From: Streptomyces aureoverticillatus
GTDB lineage: Bacteria; Actinomycetota; Actinomycetes; Streptomycetales; Streptomycetaceae
Assembly (NCBI RefSeq): GCF_014649395.1
Contig: NZ_BMSY01000011.1
Location: 1-64,000, forward strand
Reading direction: 5' to 3'
DNA length: 64,000 nt
The notes under the pieces: model-generated
Told to the model about the DNA's origin: nothing
Database searches by the model: none
What the model saw: the letters and a program-made list of their open reading frames with translations, nothing else
Made by a program: the position numbers and the translations under genes
Shown: piece by piece, positions 52,097-60,016 of the stretch
Layout: each line of letters starts with the position of its first letter
How positions within the stretch are numbered: position 1 is the stretch's first letter

Positions 52097-52524
52097 GATG
52101 GCACTCCTTGACCTCGGTGCGTGTGGCGGCCGGGGTCACGGGCTGCCCGGTACGGACGACGGGTGGTGACGGATGGTCTGTTGCCGGGTGGTCACGGGTG
52201 GGTGGTCCACTGCCGGGTGGTGTGCTGCGGCGCGACGGTCGGACCGTCTCACGCGGATGCGTACGGCCGAGGGTCTTCGCTCCCTTTACCGTACTCCTGC
52301 GGCTTTCCGGTGAGCCCGGAGTGGAGCCGATCCGTGCCGCCCGGCCGTGGCCCGGGCCAATCCCCGGAAGCCGTGCGGCTCAGCCCGGCACCTCACGGCT
52401 CACTCCGGCACCGCGTGCCGCAGGACCCGGCCCCACATGGACGCGTACTGCCGCCACAGCGGTCCGGTGACGTACGGGACGCCGTACTCGCCTACGCCCG
52501 GACCGGTCCGGGCAGCGACCGGAC
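52097..52524. other. Gene-free region upstream of the desaturase
   Basis: 428 bases between the desaturase start and the ureD end. It includes a CGGGTGGT-rich stretch (52176-52225) and, at 52285-52298, a TTTACCGTACTCCT element similar to ones upstream of DUF5994 genes. No coding sequence or RNA structure was recognised. Confidence 0.4.
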
Positions 52525-53472
52525 TCACATGAGACGGCTCAAGGCGTCGTCGAGGATGTGGCGCAGTCGCAGGGCGTCCGGGGCGAGGGCGGTGATCAGT
52601 GCGGCGGGGCCCGCAAGGGGGGTCAGGGCGGCGGACTCGCCGAGCACCGCCGACTCCGGACTCTCGTACGCGAACTCCGGGCGTACGACGACGAGTTGAC
52701 CCACGGCGCGATGTCCCGCCAGCACCGCGGGGCCGTCCCAGCCCGCCGGGGCGCCCGGCCCGCACGTCAGCTCCTGGTCGAGGAGGGTCCGGCCCGCGTA
52801 GCGCACCGTCAGCCTGCTGTGCAGCAGCCCCGGCTCCTCACCGGTCCGCCCGAGCACCTGCTCCTCGCGCAGCACCAGGCGCCCGCCCTCCGCGACATCG
52901 GCCCGCGTGGTGACGCGCAACGCGCTCCCCCGCACCGAGATCAACTGCTCGGGCAGCCAGCGCAGCTCCGCTCCGTCGGCGACGGTGAGGCGCACGTCGT
53001 AGCGCGCCGCCGCCCCGTCCTGGCCCGGCAGCGCGATCGTCGCCGCGGCGGACCCGACGCTCAGGCGCGCCCCCGCCCCGACGTCCGCGTCGATGGCGAG
53101 GCTGTCCCCGCCCAGGGGGCCGCTCATCGCCCCCACCAGCGTGACGTGGGCCGCGGGCCCCGTGGCCCGGGTGCGGCGCAGGGCCAGGGGGCCCTCGCCG
53201 TCCAGTACGGGCAGGACGGTGCGGCCGTGGGGGTCGGCGCGGGCGGCGATGCGGGCGTGGGCGTGGACGCCGGCGGGGCTTGCGAGCAGGCGCGCCGGGG
53301 CGGAGGGCCGGCCTGCGGTGGAGGACTGACCCTCGGTGAAGGGCCGGCCCGCGGTGGAGGACTGGCCCGCGATGAAGGGCCGGCCCGCGGCGGAAGACCG
53401 GCCCGCGGTGGACGGCTCGGCCGGGGGCGAGGGTCGGCCCGGAGTGGAGGAGGTGCGGGTTGGAGTGGTCAC
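52525..53472 (-). CDS. ureD: Urease accessory protein UreD with repeat-containing N-terminus
   Basis: 315 residues from a GTG at 53472, overlapping the ureG stop by GTGA, so translation is coupled. UreD is the scaffold (UreH-like) in the UreDFG complex that inserts nickel into urease. The conserved part starts near residue 60: ASPAGVHAHARI, then GPLALRRTR, LRWLPEQLISVRGS and RLVLREEQVLGR. Ahead of it lies an extension of about 55 residues containing three 12-residue repeats of the AGRPF..GQSST type, absent from normal UreD. It is the last gene of the urease operon. Confidence 0.9.
   Translation of the reverse strand: MTTPTRTSSTPGRPSPPAEPSTAGRSSAAGRPFIAGQSSTAGRPFTEGQSSTAGRPSAPARLLASPAGVHAHARIAARADPHGRTVLPVLDGEGPLALRRTRATGPAAHVTLVGAMSGPLGGDSLAIDADVGAGARLSVGSAAATIALPGQDGAAARYDVRLTVADGAELRWLPEQLISVRGSALRVTTRADVAEGGRLVLREEQVLGRTGEEPGLLHSRLTVRYAGRTLLDQELTCGPGAPAGWDGPAVLAGHRAVGQLVVVRPEFAYESPESAVLGESAALTPLAGPAALITALAPDALRLRHILDDALSRLM
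53304..53411 (-). repeat. 36-bp in-frame tandem repeat in ureD
   Basis: Three units (53304-53339, 53340-53375, 53376-53411), each starting AGGGCCGGCC on the plus strand and 80-90 percent identical by eye. The 36-base period preserves the ureD frame. Confidence 0.9.
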
Positions 53473-54179
53473 TGGGCTGGAGCCGTCGCCCTCGTCGCCG
53501 GGCCCGCAGTCCACGCCGCGTACTGCTCGCGTACCCACCGCGCCACCTCCGCGACGTGCTCGTCCGACCGCAGCGACTGGAACACCACCGGCAGTTCCGC
53601 GCGCTGGGCCTTCGCGTCGGCGGCCATGCGGGCCAGGTCCGAGCCCACGTACGGAGCCAGGTCGGTCTTGTTCACGATCAGCAGGTCCGCCGTGGTGACG
53701 CCGGGGCCGCCCTTGCGGGGTATGTCGTCGCCGCCCGCCACGTCGATGACGAAGATCTGCGCGTCGACCAGGCCGCGCGAGAACGTCGCCGTGAGGTTGT
53801 CGCCGCCGGACTCCACCAGGATGAGGTCGAGCGGGCCGACCTCGTCCTCCAGGTCCTCCACCGCCTCCAGGTTCGCGGAGATGTCGTCGCGGATCGCGGT
53901 GTGCGGGCAGGCTCCCGTCTCCACCGCGGTGATGCGCTCCGGCGGCAGGACCGCCTCGCGGAGCAGGAACTCCGCGTCCTCGCGGGTGTAGATGTCGTTC
54001 GTCACGACGGCGAGGGAGAGTTCGTCGCGGAGTGCCCGGCAGAGGGCGGCGACCGTGGCTGTCTTGCCCGAGCCGACGGGGCCGCCGAGGCCGATGCGGA
54101 GGGCTCGGCGGGTGCCGTCGGGGCGGTGCGCGTCCGCGCTCACGGCTGCGGCTTCGTCGTGGGTGTGGTCGAGGTGCAT
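53469..54179 (-). CDS. ureG: Urease accessory GTPase UreG
   Basis: 236 residues from the ATG at 54179. A SIMIBI-class GTPase that drives nickel delivery to urease: P-loop GLGGPVGSGKTATV, ETGACPHTAIRDD (the Cys-Pro-His metal site), LILVESGGDNLTATF and the NKTD base-specificity motif. A modest HLDHTHDE stretch at the N-terminus may bind nickel and could partly compensate for the missing UreE. It overlaps ureD by 4 bases and is separated from ureF by 103 bases that hold a dispersed repeat. Confidence 0.96.
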   Translation of the reverse strand: MHLDHTHDEAAAVSADAHRPDGTRRALRIGLGGPVGSGKTATVAALCRALRDELSLAVVTNDIYTREDAEFLLREAVLPPERITAVETGACPHTAIRDDISANLEAVEDLEDEVGPLDLILVESGGDNLTATFSRGLVDAQIFVIDVAGGDDIPRKGGPGVTTADLLIVNKTDLAPYVGSDLARMAADAKAQRAELPVVFQSLRSDEHVAEVARWVREQYAAWTAGPATRATAPAQ

Positions 54180-54210
54180 GGGGTGGCTCCTTGTGTGGGT
54201 GGGCGGGAGA

Positions 54211-54280
54211 AGCCCGTCCGACGATTGAGGACGAGGCCGTTCAGGCCGATCGGGGGTCCGGGGGCGGAGCCCCCGGCGAT
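54211..54280 (-). repeat. Dispersed Streptomyces-type repeat, copy 2, between ureF and ureG
   Basis: 54211-54235 is the reverse complement of the 41956-41980 element with one mismatch. It is followed by a CCGGGGGCGGAGCCCCCGG hairpin (54258-54276). The element splits an otherwise tight operon. Confidence 0.8.
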
Positions 54281-54282
54281 GC

Positions 54283-54957
54283 CTACGACGCGAACAGGCG
54301 CACCGCCCACCCCGCATGCCCCTCGGCCCCCACCTCCAACAGCGGTGCCGACGCGGCGGGCAGTGCGTCCACCCCCTCGTCCACCGCCCGCAAGGCGGAC
54401 TTCGCGGCCTCCCGGGCCACGTCGTCCAGGTCGGGGGCGAGGCGGGCCAGGACGGCCGTGGCGTCGAAGGGGTCCAGGCTCAGCAGGCGGACCACCGCGG
54501 TGGCGGGGCCGCTGACGCTCTCGTACGCCGAGCAGTACGCGGCGTCCTCCCCGCCGAGCCCCGCCGCCCGCGCCGCCGCGCCGAGCACGACCGGCTGGTG
54601 CGCCCCCTTGGGGAACTCCCGTGCCAGCGCGTCGAGTCCGGGCGAGGGCCAGGCGACACGCGCCGCCCGCAGGAGCTGCCGCCCGAGCCTGCGGGCGGCG
54701 ACCCGCAGCGCGGCCGACGGCGTGCGCGCGTCCGCCGCCTCGTCGAGGGCGCCGGGGGCGACGCCGAGCGCGGCGGCCGCGGCCAGCGCGGCCGACACCG
54801 CACCGGTGGTGTGCAGGCGCCCCCGGCAGAAGTCCTCCAGGGACGCCGCCCCGGTGATCCGGCCCGCCTTCACGGCGGCCTCGGCCCCGCCCGAGTGCGC
54901 GTGGCCCCCGGCCGGAAAGCGGCCGTCGGCCAGGACGAGCAGCGCGGCTCGCGACAT
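54283..54957 (-). CDS. ureF: Urease accessory protein UreF
   Basis: 224 residues. UreF activates UreG and sits on UreD in the maturation complex. DGRFPAGGHAHSGGAEAAVKAG near the N-terminus is the family signature; the rest is helical, with AAYCSAYESVSGPATAVVRLLSLDP and DLDDVAREAAKSALRA. It starts 14 bases after ureC on the same strand. Confidence 0.93.
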   Translation of the reverse strand: MSRAALLVLADGRFPAGGHAHSGGAEAAVKAGRITGAASLEDFCRGRLHTTGAVSAALAAAAALGVAPGALDEAADARTPSAALRVAARRLGRQLLRAARVAWPSPGLDALAREFPKGAHQPVVLGAAARAAGLGGEDAAYCSAYESVSGPATAVVRLLSLDPFDATAVLARLAPDLDDVAREAAKSALRAVDEGVDALPAASAPLLEVGAEGHAGWAVRLFAS

Positions 54958-54971
54958 GTCCGGTCACCGCC

Positions 54972-56693
54972 TCAGAACAGGAAGTACCGCTGGGCCAGCG
55001 GCAGTTCGGCGGCGGGTGCGGGCTCGACGAGTTCACCGTCGATCCGTACGGCGAAGCTGTCGGGGGCGACCTCGACGCGCGGCAGGGCGTCGTTCTCGCG
55101 CATGTCTGCCTTCGTGCGGCCCCTGGTAGAGGCGATGGGGACGAACGCTCTGTCCAGAGCGAGTCGTTCGGGCAGACCGTCGTCCAGGGCGGACCGCGTC
55201 ACGAAGTTCAGCGAGTTGCGCGCGGGCGCCTTGCCGTGGCCGCCGAACATGGGGCGCGGCAGGACCGGCTGCGGGGTCGGGATGGAGGCGTTGGCGTCGC
55301 CCATCTGCGCGTACGCGATCTGCCCGCCCTTGAGCACCACCTGCGGTTTCACCCCGAAGAAGGCGGGGTCCCAGAGGACCAGGTCGGCCAGCTTGCCGCT
55401 CTCGACCGAGCCCACCTCCCCCTCGATGCCCTGCGCGATGGCCGCGTTGATCGTGTACTTGGCGACGTACCGCCGCGCCCGGTGGTTGTCGGCCCGGGTG
55501 TCTCCCGGGAGCGAACCGCGCCGCCGCTTCATCACGTGCGCCGTCTGCCAGGTCCGCAGGATCACCTCGCCGACGCGCCCCATCGCCTGCGCGTCCGAGG
55601 ACATGATGGAGATGGCGCCCAGGTCGTGGAGGATGTCCTCCGCGGCTATCGTCGTCGGGCGGATGCGGGACTCGGCGAAGGCGAGGTCCTCCGGCACGGC
55701 CGGGTTGAGGTGATGACAGACCATCAGCATGTCGAGGTGCTCCTCGACGGTGTTGACGGTGTGCGGCCGGGTCGGGTTGGTCGAGCTGGGAAGCATGTTC
55801 GGCAGCGAGACCGCGGTGATCATGTCGGGGGCGTGGCCGCCGCCCGCGCCCTCCACATGGAAGGCGTGCAGCGTACGCCCGCCGACCGCCGCGAACGTCG
55901 CGTCCACGAAGCCCGCCTCGTTCAACGTGTCCGTGTGGACGGCGAGTTGGGCGCCGGTCTCCTCGCACACGTTCAGGCAGGCGTCGATCACCGCCGGCGT
56001 CGCGCCCCAGTCCTCGTGGATCTTGAAGCTGACGGCGCCGGCGCGGAGCTGGGCGTGCATGGACGCGGCCGAGGTGGTGTTGCCCTTGCCCAGGAACCCG
56101 ATGTTGACCGGGGCGTTCTCCATGGCGGCGAACATCCGGGCCAGATGCCAGGCGCCGGGGGTGATGGTGGTGGCCTTGCTGCCTTCGGCGGGCCCGGTGC
56201 CGCCGCCGATGAGCGTGGTCACCCCGGAGGCCAGCGCCTCGTCGACGATGGTCGGCGAGATGAAGTGGATGTGCGTGTCGATGCCGCCCGCGGTGAGTAT
56301 CTTGCCGTTGCCCGCCAGGACTTCGGTCTCCGGGCCGATGACGAGGTCGGGGTGCACGCCGTCCATGGTGTCCGGGTTGCCGGCCTTGCCGATGCCGGTG
56401 ATCCGGCCGTCGCGGATGCCGACGTCCGCCTTGATCACGCCCCAGTGGTCGATGATCACGGCGCCGGTGACGACGGTGTCGGGCGCGCCTTCGGCACGTG
56501 TCGTACGGGACTGGCCCATCGACTCACGGATGACCTTGCCGCCGCCGAAGACCGCCTCGTCGCCGGAGCGCCCGGGGCCACCGGAGCGGTCCTCCTCGAT
56601 CTCGACGAGGAGGCCGGTGTCGGCGAGCCGGATACGGTCACCGGCCGTGGGGCCGAACAGGTCTGCGTACGCCGCACGGGACAACTCAGGCAT
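54972..56693 (-). CDS. ureC: Urease subunit alpha
   Basis: 573 residues, the normal length. Catalytic subunit that hydrolyses urea to ammonia and carbamate with two nickel ions. Visible: HIHFISP (Ni ligands), SFKIHEDWGATP carrying the carbamylated lysine, HVEGAGGGHAPD, and the active-site flap MVCHHLNPAVPEDLAFAESRIR with the mobile Cys-His. It overlaps ureB by 8 bases. Confidence 0.98.
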   Translation of the reverse strand: MPELSRAAYADLFGPTAGDRIRLADTGLLVEIEEDRSGGPGRSGDEAVFGGGKVIRESMGQSRTTRAEGAPDTVVTGAVIIDHWGVIKADVGIRDGRITGIGKAGNPDTMDGVHPDLVIGPETEVLAGNGKILTAGGIDTHIHFISPTIVDEALASGVTTLIGGGTGPAEGSKATTITPGAWHLARMFAAMENAPVNIGFLGKGNTTSAASMHAQLRAGAVSFKIHEDWGATPAVIDACLNVCEETGAQLAVHTDTLNEAGFVDATFAAVGGRTLHAFHVEGAGGGHAPDMITAVSLPNMLPSSTNPTRPHTVNTVEEHLDMLMVCHHLNPAVPEDLAFAESRIRPTTIAAEDILHDLGAISIMSSDAQAMGRVGEVILRTWQTAHVMKRRRGSLPGDTRADNHRARRYVAKYTINAAIAQGIEGEVGSVESGKLADLVLWDPAFFGVKPQVVLKGGQIAYAQMGDANASIPTPQPVLPRPMFGGHGKAPARNSLNFVTRSALDDGLPERLALDRAFVPIASTRGRTKADMRENDALPRVEVAPDSFAVRIDGELVEPAPAAELPLAQRYFLF

Positions 56694-57063
56694 CGAGCGC
56701 GCCTCCGGTCTCGCCGCGCAGCCCCGGCACGACCCGCGCGCCGGCGAGCGGGACCAGGGTCACGTCGACGGGGATGCCGGGCTCGAAGCGCACGGCGGTG
56801 CCCGCGGCGATGTTCAGCCGCTTGCCGCGCGCGGCCGCGCGGTCGAACTCCAGGCCGGGGTTGGCCTCGGCGAAGTGGTAGTGGGAGCCGACCTGGACGG
56901 GGCGGTCGGCGGCGTTGAGGACGGTCAGGGCCGTGGTGGCGCGGCCCTCGTTGAAGGCGACGGGCTCGTCCGCGAAGAAGATCTCGCCCGGGACCATGCC
57001 GGGGCCGTCGAAGCGGAGCGGGCCTTCGGCGTCTGCGGTGCCTGCGGTGCCTGCGGAATGCAT
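56686..57063 (-). CDS. ureB: Urease subunit beta
   Basis: 125 residues. GMVPGEIFFADEPVAFNEGR opens the domain; RPVQVGSHYHFAEANPGLEFDR and GKRLNIAAGTAVRFEPG are the conserved middle. The structural beta subunit caps the urease trimer. Starts 16 bases after ureA; overlaps ureC. Confidence 0.97.
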   Translation of the reverse strand: MHSAGTAGTADAEGPLRFDGPGMVPGEIFFADEPVAFNEGRATTALTVLNAADRPVQVGSHYHFAEANPGLEFDRAAARGKRLNIAAGTAVRFEPGIPVDVTLVPLAGARVVPGLRGETGGALDA

Positions 57064-57079
57064 ACGGCTCGTGCCCCCG

Positions 57080-57382
57080 TCAGACGATCGGCTCGTGGAC
57101 GGTGACGAGCTTGGTGCCGTCCGGGAACGTCGCCTCGACCTGGACGTCGTGGATCATCTCGGGGATGCCGTCCATGACGTCGTCACGCGTGAGCACCTTG
57201 CGGCCCGACGACATCAGGTCGGCGACGCTGCGGCCGTCGCGGGCCCCTTCGAGGATGTGCGACGTGATGAGCGCGATCGCCTCGGGGTGGTTGAGGCGCA
57301 ACCCGCGCGCACGGCGCTTCTCGGCCACGTCGGCGGCCACATGGATGAGCAGTCTCTCCTGCTCGTGCGGGGTCAGTTGCAC
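57080..57382 (-). CDS. ureA: Urease subunit gamma
   Basis: 100 residues from the GTG at 57382, exactly the family length; GTG 57394 is possible but AGGTGG lies just before 57382. VQLTPHEQERLLIHVAADVAEKR, LNHPEAIALITSHILEGARDG and VQVEATFPDGTKLVTVHEPI are diagnostic. First gene of ureABCFGD. A GlnR-like box lies about 157 bases upstream. Confidence 0.97.
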   Translation of the reverse strand: MQLTPHEQERLLIHVAADVAEKRRARGLRLNHPEAIALITSHILEGARDGRSVADLMSSGRKVLTRDDVMDGIPEMIHDVQVEATFPDGTKLVTVHEPIV

Positions 57383-57538
57383 GTCCCACCTCACAGTCCT
57401 CGCTCCGGACCGTGCGGGGTCCGGCTGCCGTCGCCACCGCGACGGGTATAGATGTAGCGGGCAGCGAATTACCTGCCGGTGTACACCTTGACGTACGAAA
57501 TCCCCAGGTGGCGTGGCAGGGCAGGCTAGTTGGACGGA

Positions 57539-57554
57539 GTTTCAGTGAGGTTAA
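57539..57554 (-). promoter_or_regulatory. GlnR-like box upstream of ureA
   Basis: On the minus strand the sequence is TTAAC-CTCACT-GAAAC, close to the actinobacterial GlnR half-site pair gTnAC-n6-GaAAC (one mismatch). It lies 157 bases upstream of ureA. GlnR is known to control urease genes in Streptomyces; function here is inferred. Confidence 0.55.
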
Positions 57555-57579
57555 CCAGCCCTTGACCCTGCCATGACCG

Positions 57580-58200
57580 TCAGCGGGGCTCCCCCATACT
57601 CATCAGGCCGCGCAGCCCGTCCCCCAGCGAGTCCACCGGCACGTCGTCGAACAGGGCGACCTGGGCCGCGAATCCCTGCGCCACGGCGATCATCGTCCGC
57701 GCGACCCGGTCCGCCGGCACGTCGGCGCGCATCATGCCCGCCGCCTGATAGCCCTCGACGATCCGCACCCAGGCCGCCCGCACCTCGTCGTACCCGCCCT
57801 GGATGACCGCGCGCAGTTCGTCGTCGCGCAGCGTCTCGGTCCAGGCCTGCACGAGGAGCCGCGGGAAGTACGCCCTGCCGTCCTGGGAGAGTTCGGGCCT
57901 CAGGCCGAGCACCTGGCCGAACGCGCGGCCGATGAGGTCGTCCGGCGGCGGGGGCGGCGTCTGCCGCGCCGCGTCCTCGAAGATCTCCCGGATCTCCCCG
58001 AGCACCTCGGAGACGATGGCGTGGATCAGCTCGCCCTTGCCGCTGAAGTAGCGATAGACCGCGCCGGCCGACAGGCCGATCTCCTTCAGCACGTCCTGCA
58101 TCGACGTGGCGTGGAAGCCGTTGCGGGCGAAACAGAGGGCGGCACCGTCGAGGATCTGACGGCGGCGGGCATCGAGGTGTTCCTGGGATACGCGAGCCAT
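57580..58200 (-). CDS. TetR-family transcriptional regulator
   Basis: 206 residues. The HTH is FHATSMQDVLKEIGLSAGAVYRYFSGKGELIHAI; the ligand domain contains RPELSQDGRAYFPRLLVQAWTETLRDD, a C-terminal TetR_C_6-like pattern. Divergent from a membrane protein with AACGAACGTTC-type palindromes between, so it probably represses that gene and itself. Confidence 0.93.
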   Translation of the reverse strand: MARVSQEHLDARRRQILDGAALCFARNGFHATSMQDVLKEIGLSAGAVYRYFSGKGELIHAIVSEVLGEIREIFEDAARQTPPPPPDDLIGRAFGQVLGLRPELSQDGRAYFPRLLVQAWTETLRDDELRAVIQGGYDEVRAAWVRIVEGYQAAGMMRADVPADRVARTMIAVAQGFAAQVALFDDVPVDSLGDGLRGLMSMGEPR

Positions 58201-58212
58201 GCACCCAATCTA

Positions 58213-58285
58213 AAACGAACGTTCTTTCTTGACAATCGGCCGGACCCGGAACACAGTGAGGACAGAGCAAAAACGAACGATCCTT
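58213..58285. promoter_or_regulatory. Two TetR operator candidates in the divergent promoter
   Basis: AAACGAACGTTCTTT (58213-58227) holds the perfect palindrome GAACGTTC; AAACGAACGATCCTT (58271-58285) is a related copy 58 bases on. A TTGACA hexamer (58229-58234) follows the first directly, so repressor binding there would block a promoter reading toward 58399. Confidence 0.6.
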
Positions 58286-58398
58286 CTCTTTAAAGCTCCC
58301 CCGCAGCTCGCTCACTCCCGCAAGCCTTCTCCCCCCTCCCGCAAGCCCTCCAGTCCTCTTCGCTCGCCCCACCCCCTCCCTTCGCTTTGGAGAACCCC

Positions 58399-59409
58399 AT
58401 GTCCACGCCGTCCCCCGCCGCGCCCCCGCAGGCCCGCCGCATGCTGACGGTCGCGCTGCTGGTCGTGACCGTCGTGACCCTTGCCCTGTGGGCCTTCGCC
58501 TGGCCGGCCGCGCGGAACGCGCCGCGCGACCTGCCGCTCGGCGTGGCGGGCCCGGCCACCGCCACCGCGCCTGTGCAGGAGCAACTCGAGCGACGCGAGG
58601 GCGCGTTCGACCTTCATCGGTACGCGGACGAGGCCGAGGCCCGCGCCGCCATCGAGGCCCGGACCGTGTACGGCGCGGTCGTCGTCACCGGCAAGGGACC
58701 CAAGCTGCTGACGGCCACCGCCGCGAGCCCGGTCGTCGCCCAGCTCCTCCAGCAGGCGGTGACGGCCAACGCCCCGGACGGCACACGGGTCACGACGGCC
58801 GACGTGGTGCCCGCGCCCGCCGCCGACCCGCGTGGCGCCGCCCTCGGGTCGAGCGTGCTGCCGATGGCCATCGCGGGCGTCGCGGCGGGCGCTCTGGTGA
58901 CCCTCCTCGGACTGCGCGGCGTCCGCGCCGTGGGCACCCTGGCCCTGGCGACGGCCCTCGTGGGCCTGGCCGCCGCCACGCTCGCCGACAGCTGGCTCGG
59001 CATCCTGACGGGCGACTGGTGGGCGGAAGCCGGAGTGCTCGCCCTGTCCGCGCTCGCCGTCGCGGCACCGGTGGCCGGGATCGCGGCACTGCTCGGCCCG
59101 GCGGGCATCGGTGTGGGCGCGCTCCTGATGGTGCTGCTCGGCAACCCGTTCTCGGGGGTGACCTCCGCGCCGGAGCTGCTGCCCGAACCCGTCGGGCTCA
59201 TCGGCCAGTTGCTGCCTCCCGGCGCGGGCGGTTCCCTGCTCCGCTCGACGGCGTTCTTCGACGGGGCGGCCGCGACGGGACCCGCCGTCACGCTCGCCGT
59301 CTGGGCGGCACTGGGCCTCGCGGCCGTGCTCGCCGGGGGGCGGCGCGGCCGGAACGAGCCCGGGGCGTCGGCGCCTTGGACGGCGCGGGAACCGGCGCCG
59401 GTCGGCTGA
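58399..59409 (+). CDS. Polytopic membrane protein, ABC-2/YhgE-like, controlled by adjacent TetR
   Basis: 336 residues from the ATG at 58399 with TTTGGAG upstream. One helix (20-40) is followed by an extracytoplasmic domain (45-145, including YADEAEARAAIEARTVYGAVVV), then about five or six helices. This half-loop layout matches ABC-2 or YhgE/Pip-like membrane permeases that lack their own ATPase. No ATPase gene is nearby. It may export a toxic compound sensed by the TetR. A strong terminator follows. Confidence 0.7.
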   Translation: MSTPSPAAPPQARRMLTVALLVVTVVTLALWAFAWPAARNAPRDLPLGVAGPATATAPVQEQLERREGAFDLHRYADEAEARAAIEARTVYGAVVVTGKGPKLLTATAASPVVAQLLQQAVTANAPDGTRVTTADVVPAPAADPRGAALGSSVLPMAIAGVAAGALVTLLGLRGVRAVGTLALATALVGLAAATLADSWLGILTGDWWAEAGVLALSALAVAAPVAGIAALLGPAGIGVGALLMVLLGNPFSGVTSAPELLPEPVGLIGQLLPPGAGGSLLRSTAFFDGAAATGPAVTLAVWAALGLAAVLAGGRRGRNEPGASAPWTAREPAPVG

Positions 59410-59473
59410 CCCGCGGCGCCATCGGACCGGCACCCGGCCGGGGCCCGTCTCCGCCCGGTGTCCCACCAGAACA

Positions 59474-59511
59474 GCCGTGTGCCCCCGCTGTAGCGGACGG
59501 GGGCACACGGC
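59474..59511 (+). terminator. Terminator hairpin after the TetR-controlled membrane protein
   Basis: A perfect 14-bp stem (59474-59487 with 59498-59511) with a 10-base loop, followed by CTTTGCGTT. It lies between convergent genes and may serve both. Confidence 0.85.
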
Positions 59512-59570
59512 CTTTGCGTTGGTGGGGCCCGCAGGACCCTTCAGGTCAGTCGACCGGGCCCGCGGGGCCC

Positions 59571-59894
59571 TCAGGTCATGTGGGGCCCACGGTGCTCGGC
59601 CGCGATGCCGAAGCGCTGCCGCTCGCCCGCGCCGGACGACGTGGCGCCGATCCGCGAGACGGAGCTGATGACCTGCTCCTCCGCGACCGCCGGAGCCTCT
59701 TCGATTCCCTCGACCCCGTCGACCCCTCCAACTCCTTCGATCTGTTCGAGCAACCGCAGGTCATCGGCGGATACGAGGGCCACGAGCGGCTTGCCGTGGC
59801 GCGTCACGACCACGCGCTCGTCGCCGTAGACAACGCGGTTGATCAGATCGGCGAGCTCTGCGCGGGCTTGCGTCACCGGAATCTCGTAGGCCAT
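59571..59894 (-). CDS. Phd/YefM-family antitoxin, no adjacent toxin
   Basis: 107 residues. The N-terminal Phd/YefM fold is clear: MAYEIPVTQARAELADLINRVVYGDERVVVTRHGKPLVALVSADDLRLLEQ. The C-terminal tail of about 55 residues is Gly/Glu/Ser-rich and does not look like the usual toxin-binding helix. No RelE, Doc or other toxin frame lies within 300 bases on either side. Palindromic TGTAC half-sites directly upstream fit the autoregulatory operators of this family. It is divergent from the clpP-like gene. Confidence 0.9.
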   Translation of the reverse strand: MAYEIPVTQARAELADLINRVVYGDERVVVTRHGKPLVALVSADDLRLLEQIEGVGGVDGVEGIEEAPAVAEEQVISSVSRIGATSSGAGERQRFGIAAEHRGPHMT

Positions 59895-59911
59895 GCCCCC
59901 ATCATAACGTC

Positions 59912-59928
59912 ATGTACGTCCTGTACAT
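59912..59928. promoter_or_regulatory. TGTAC-type inverted repeat before the antitoxin gene
   Basis: ATGTAC and GTACAT flank a 5-base spacer, 17 bases upstream of the antitoxin start. YefM antitoxins are known to recognise TGTACA hexamers, so this is a probable operator. It lies 89 bases from the clpP-like start and could affect that gene too. Confidence 0.65.
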
Positions 59929-60016
59929 TTTTTACAGAAGCCGTCGCCCGCCGGACGGCGCCCGCAGGCATGCCCGTGCGCGCGCACGCATGCCGCAGAC
60001 ACCGGGAGGCCCCGCC

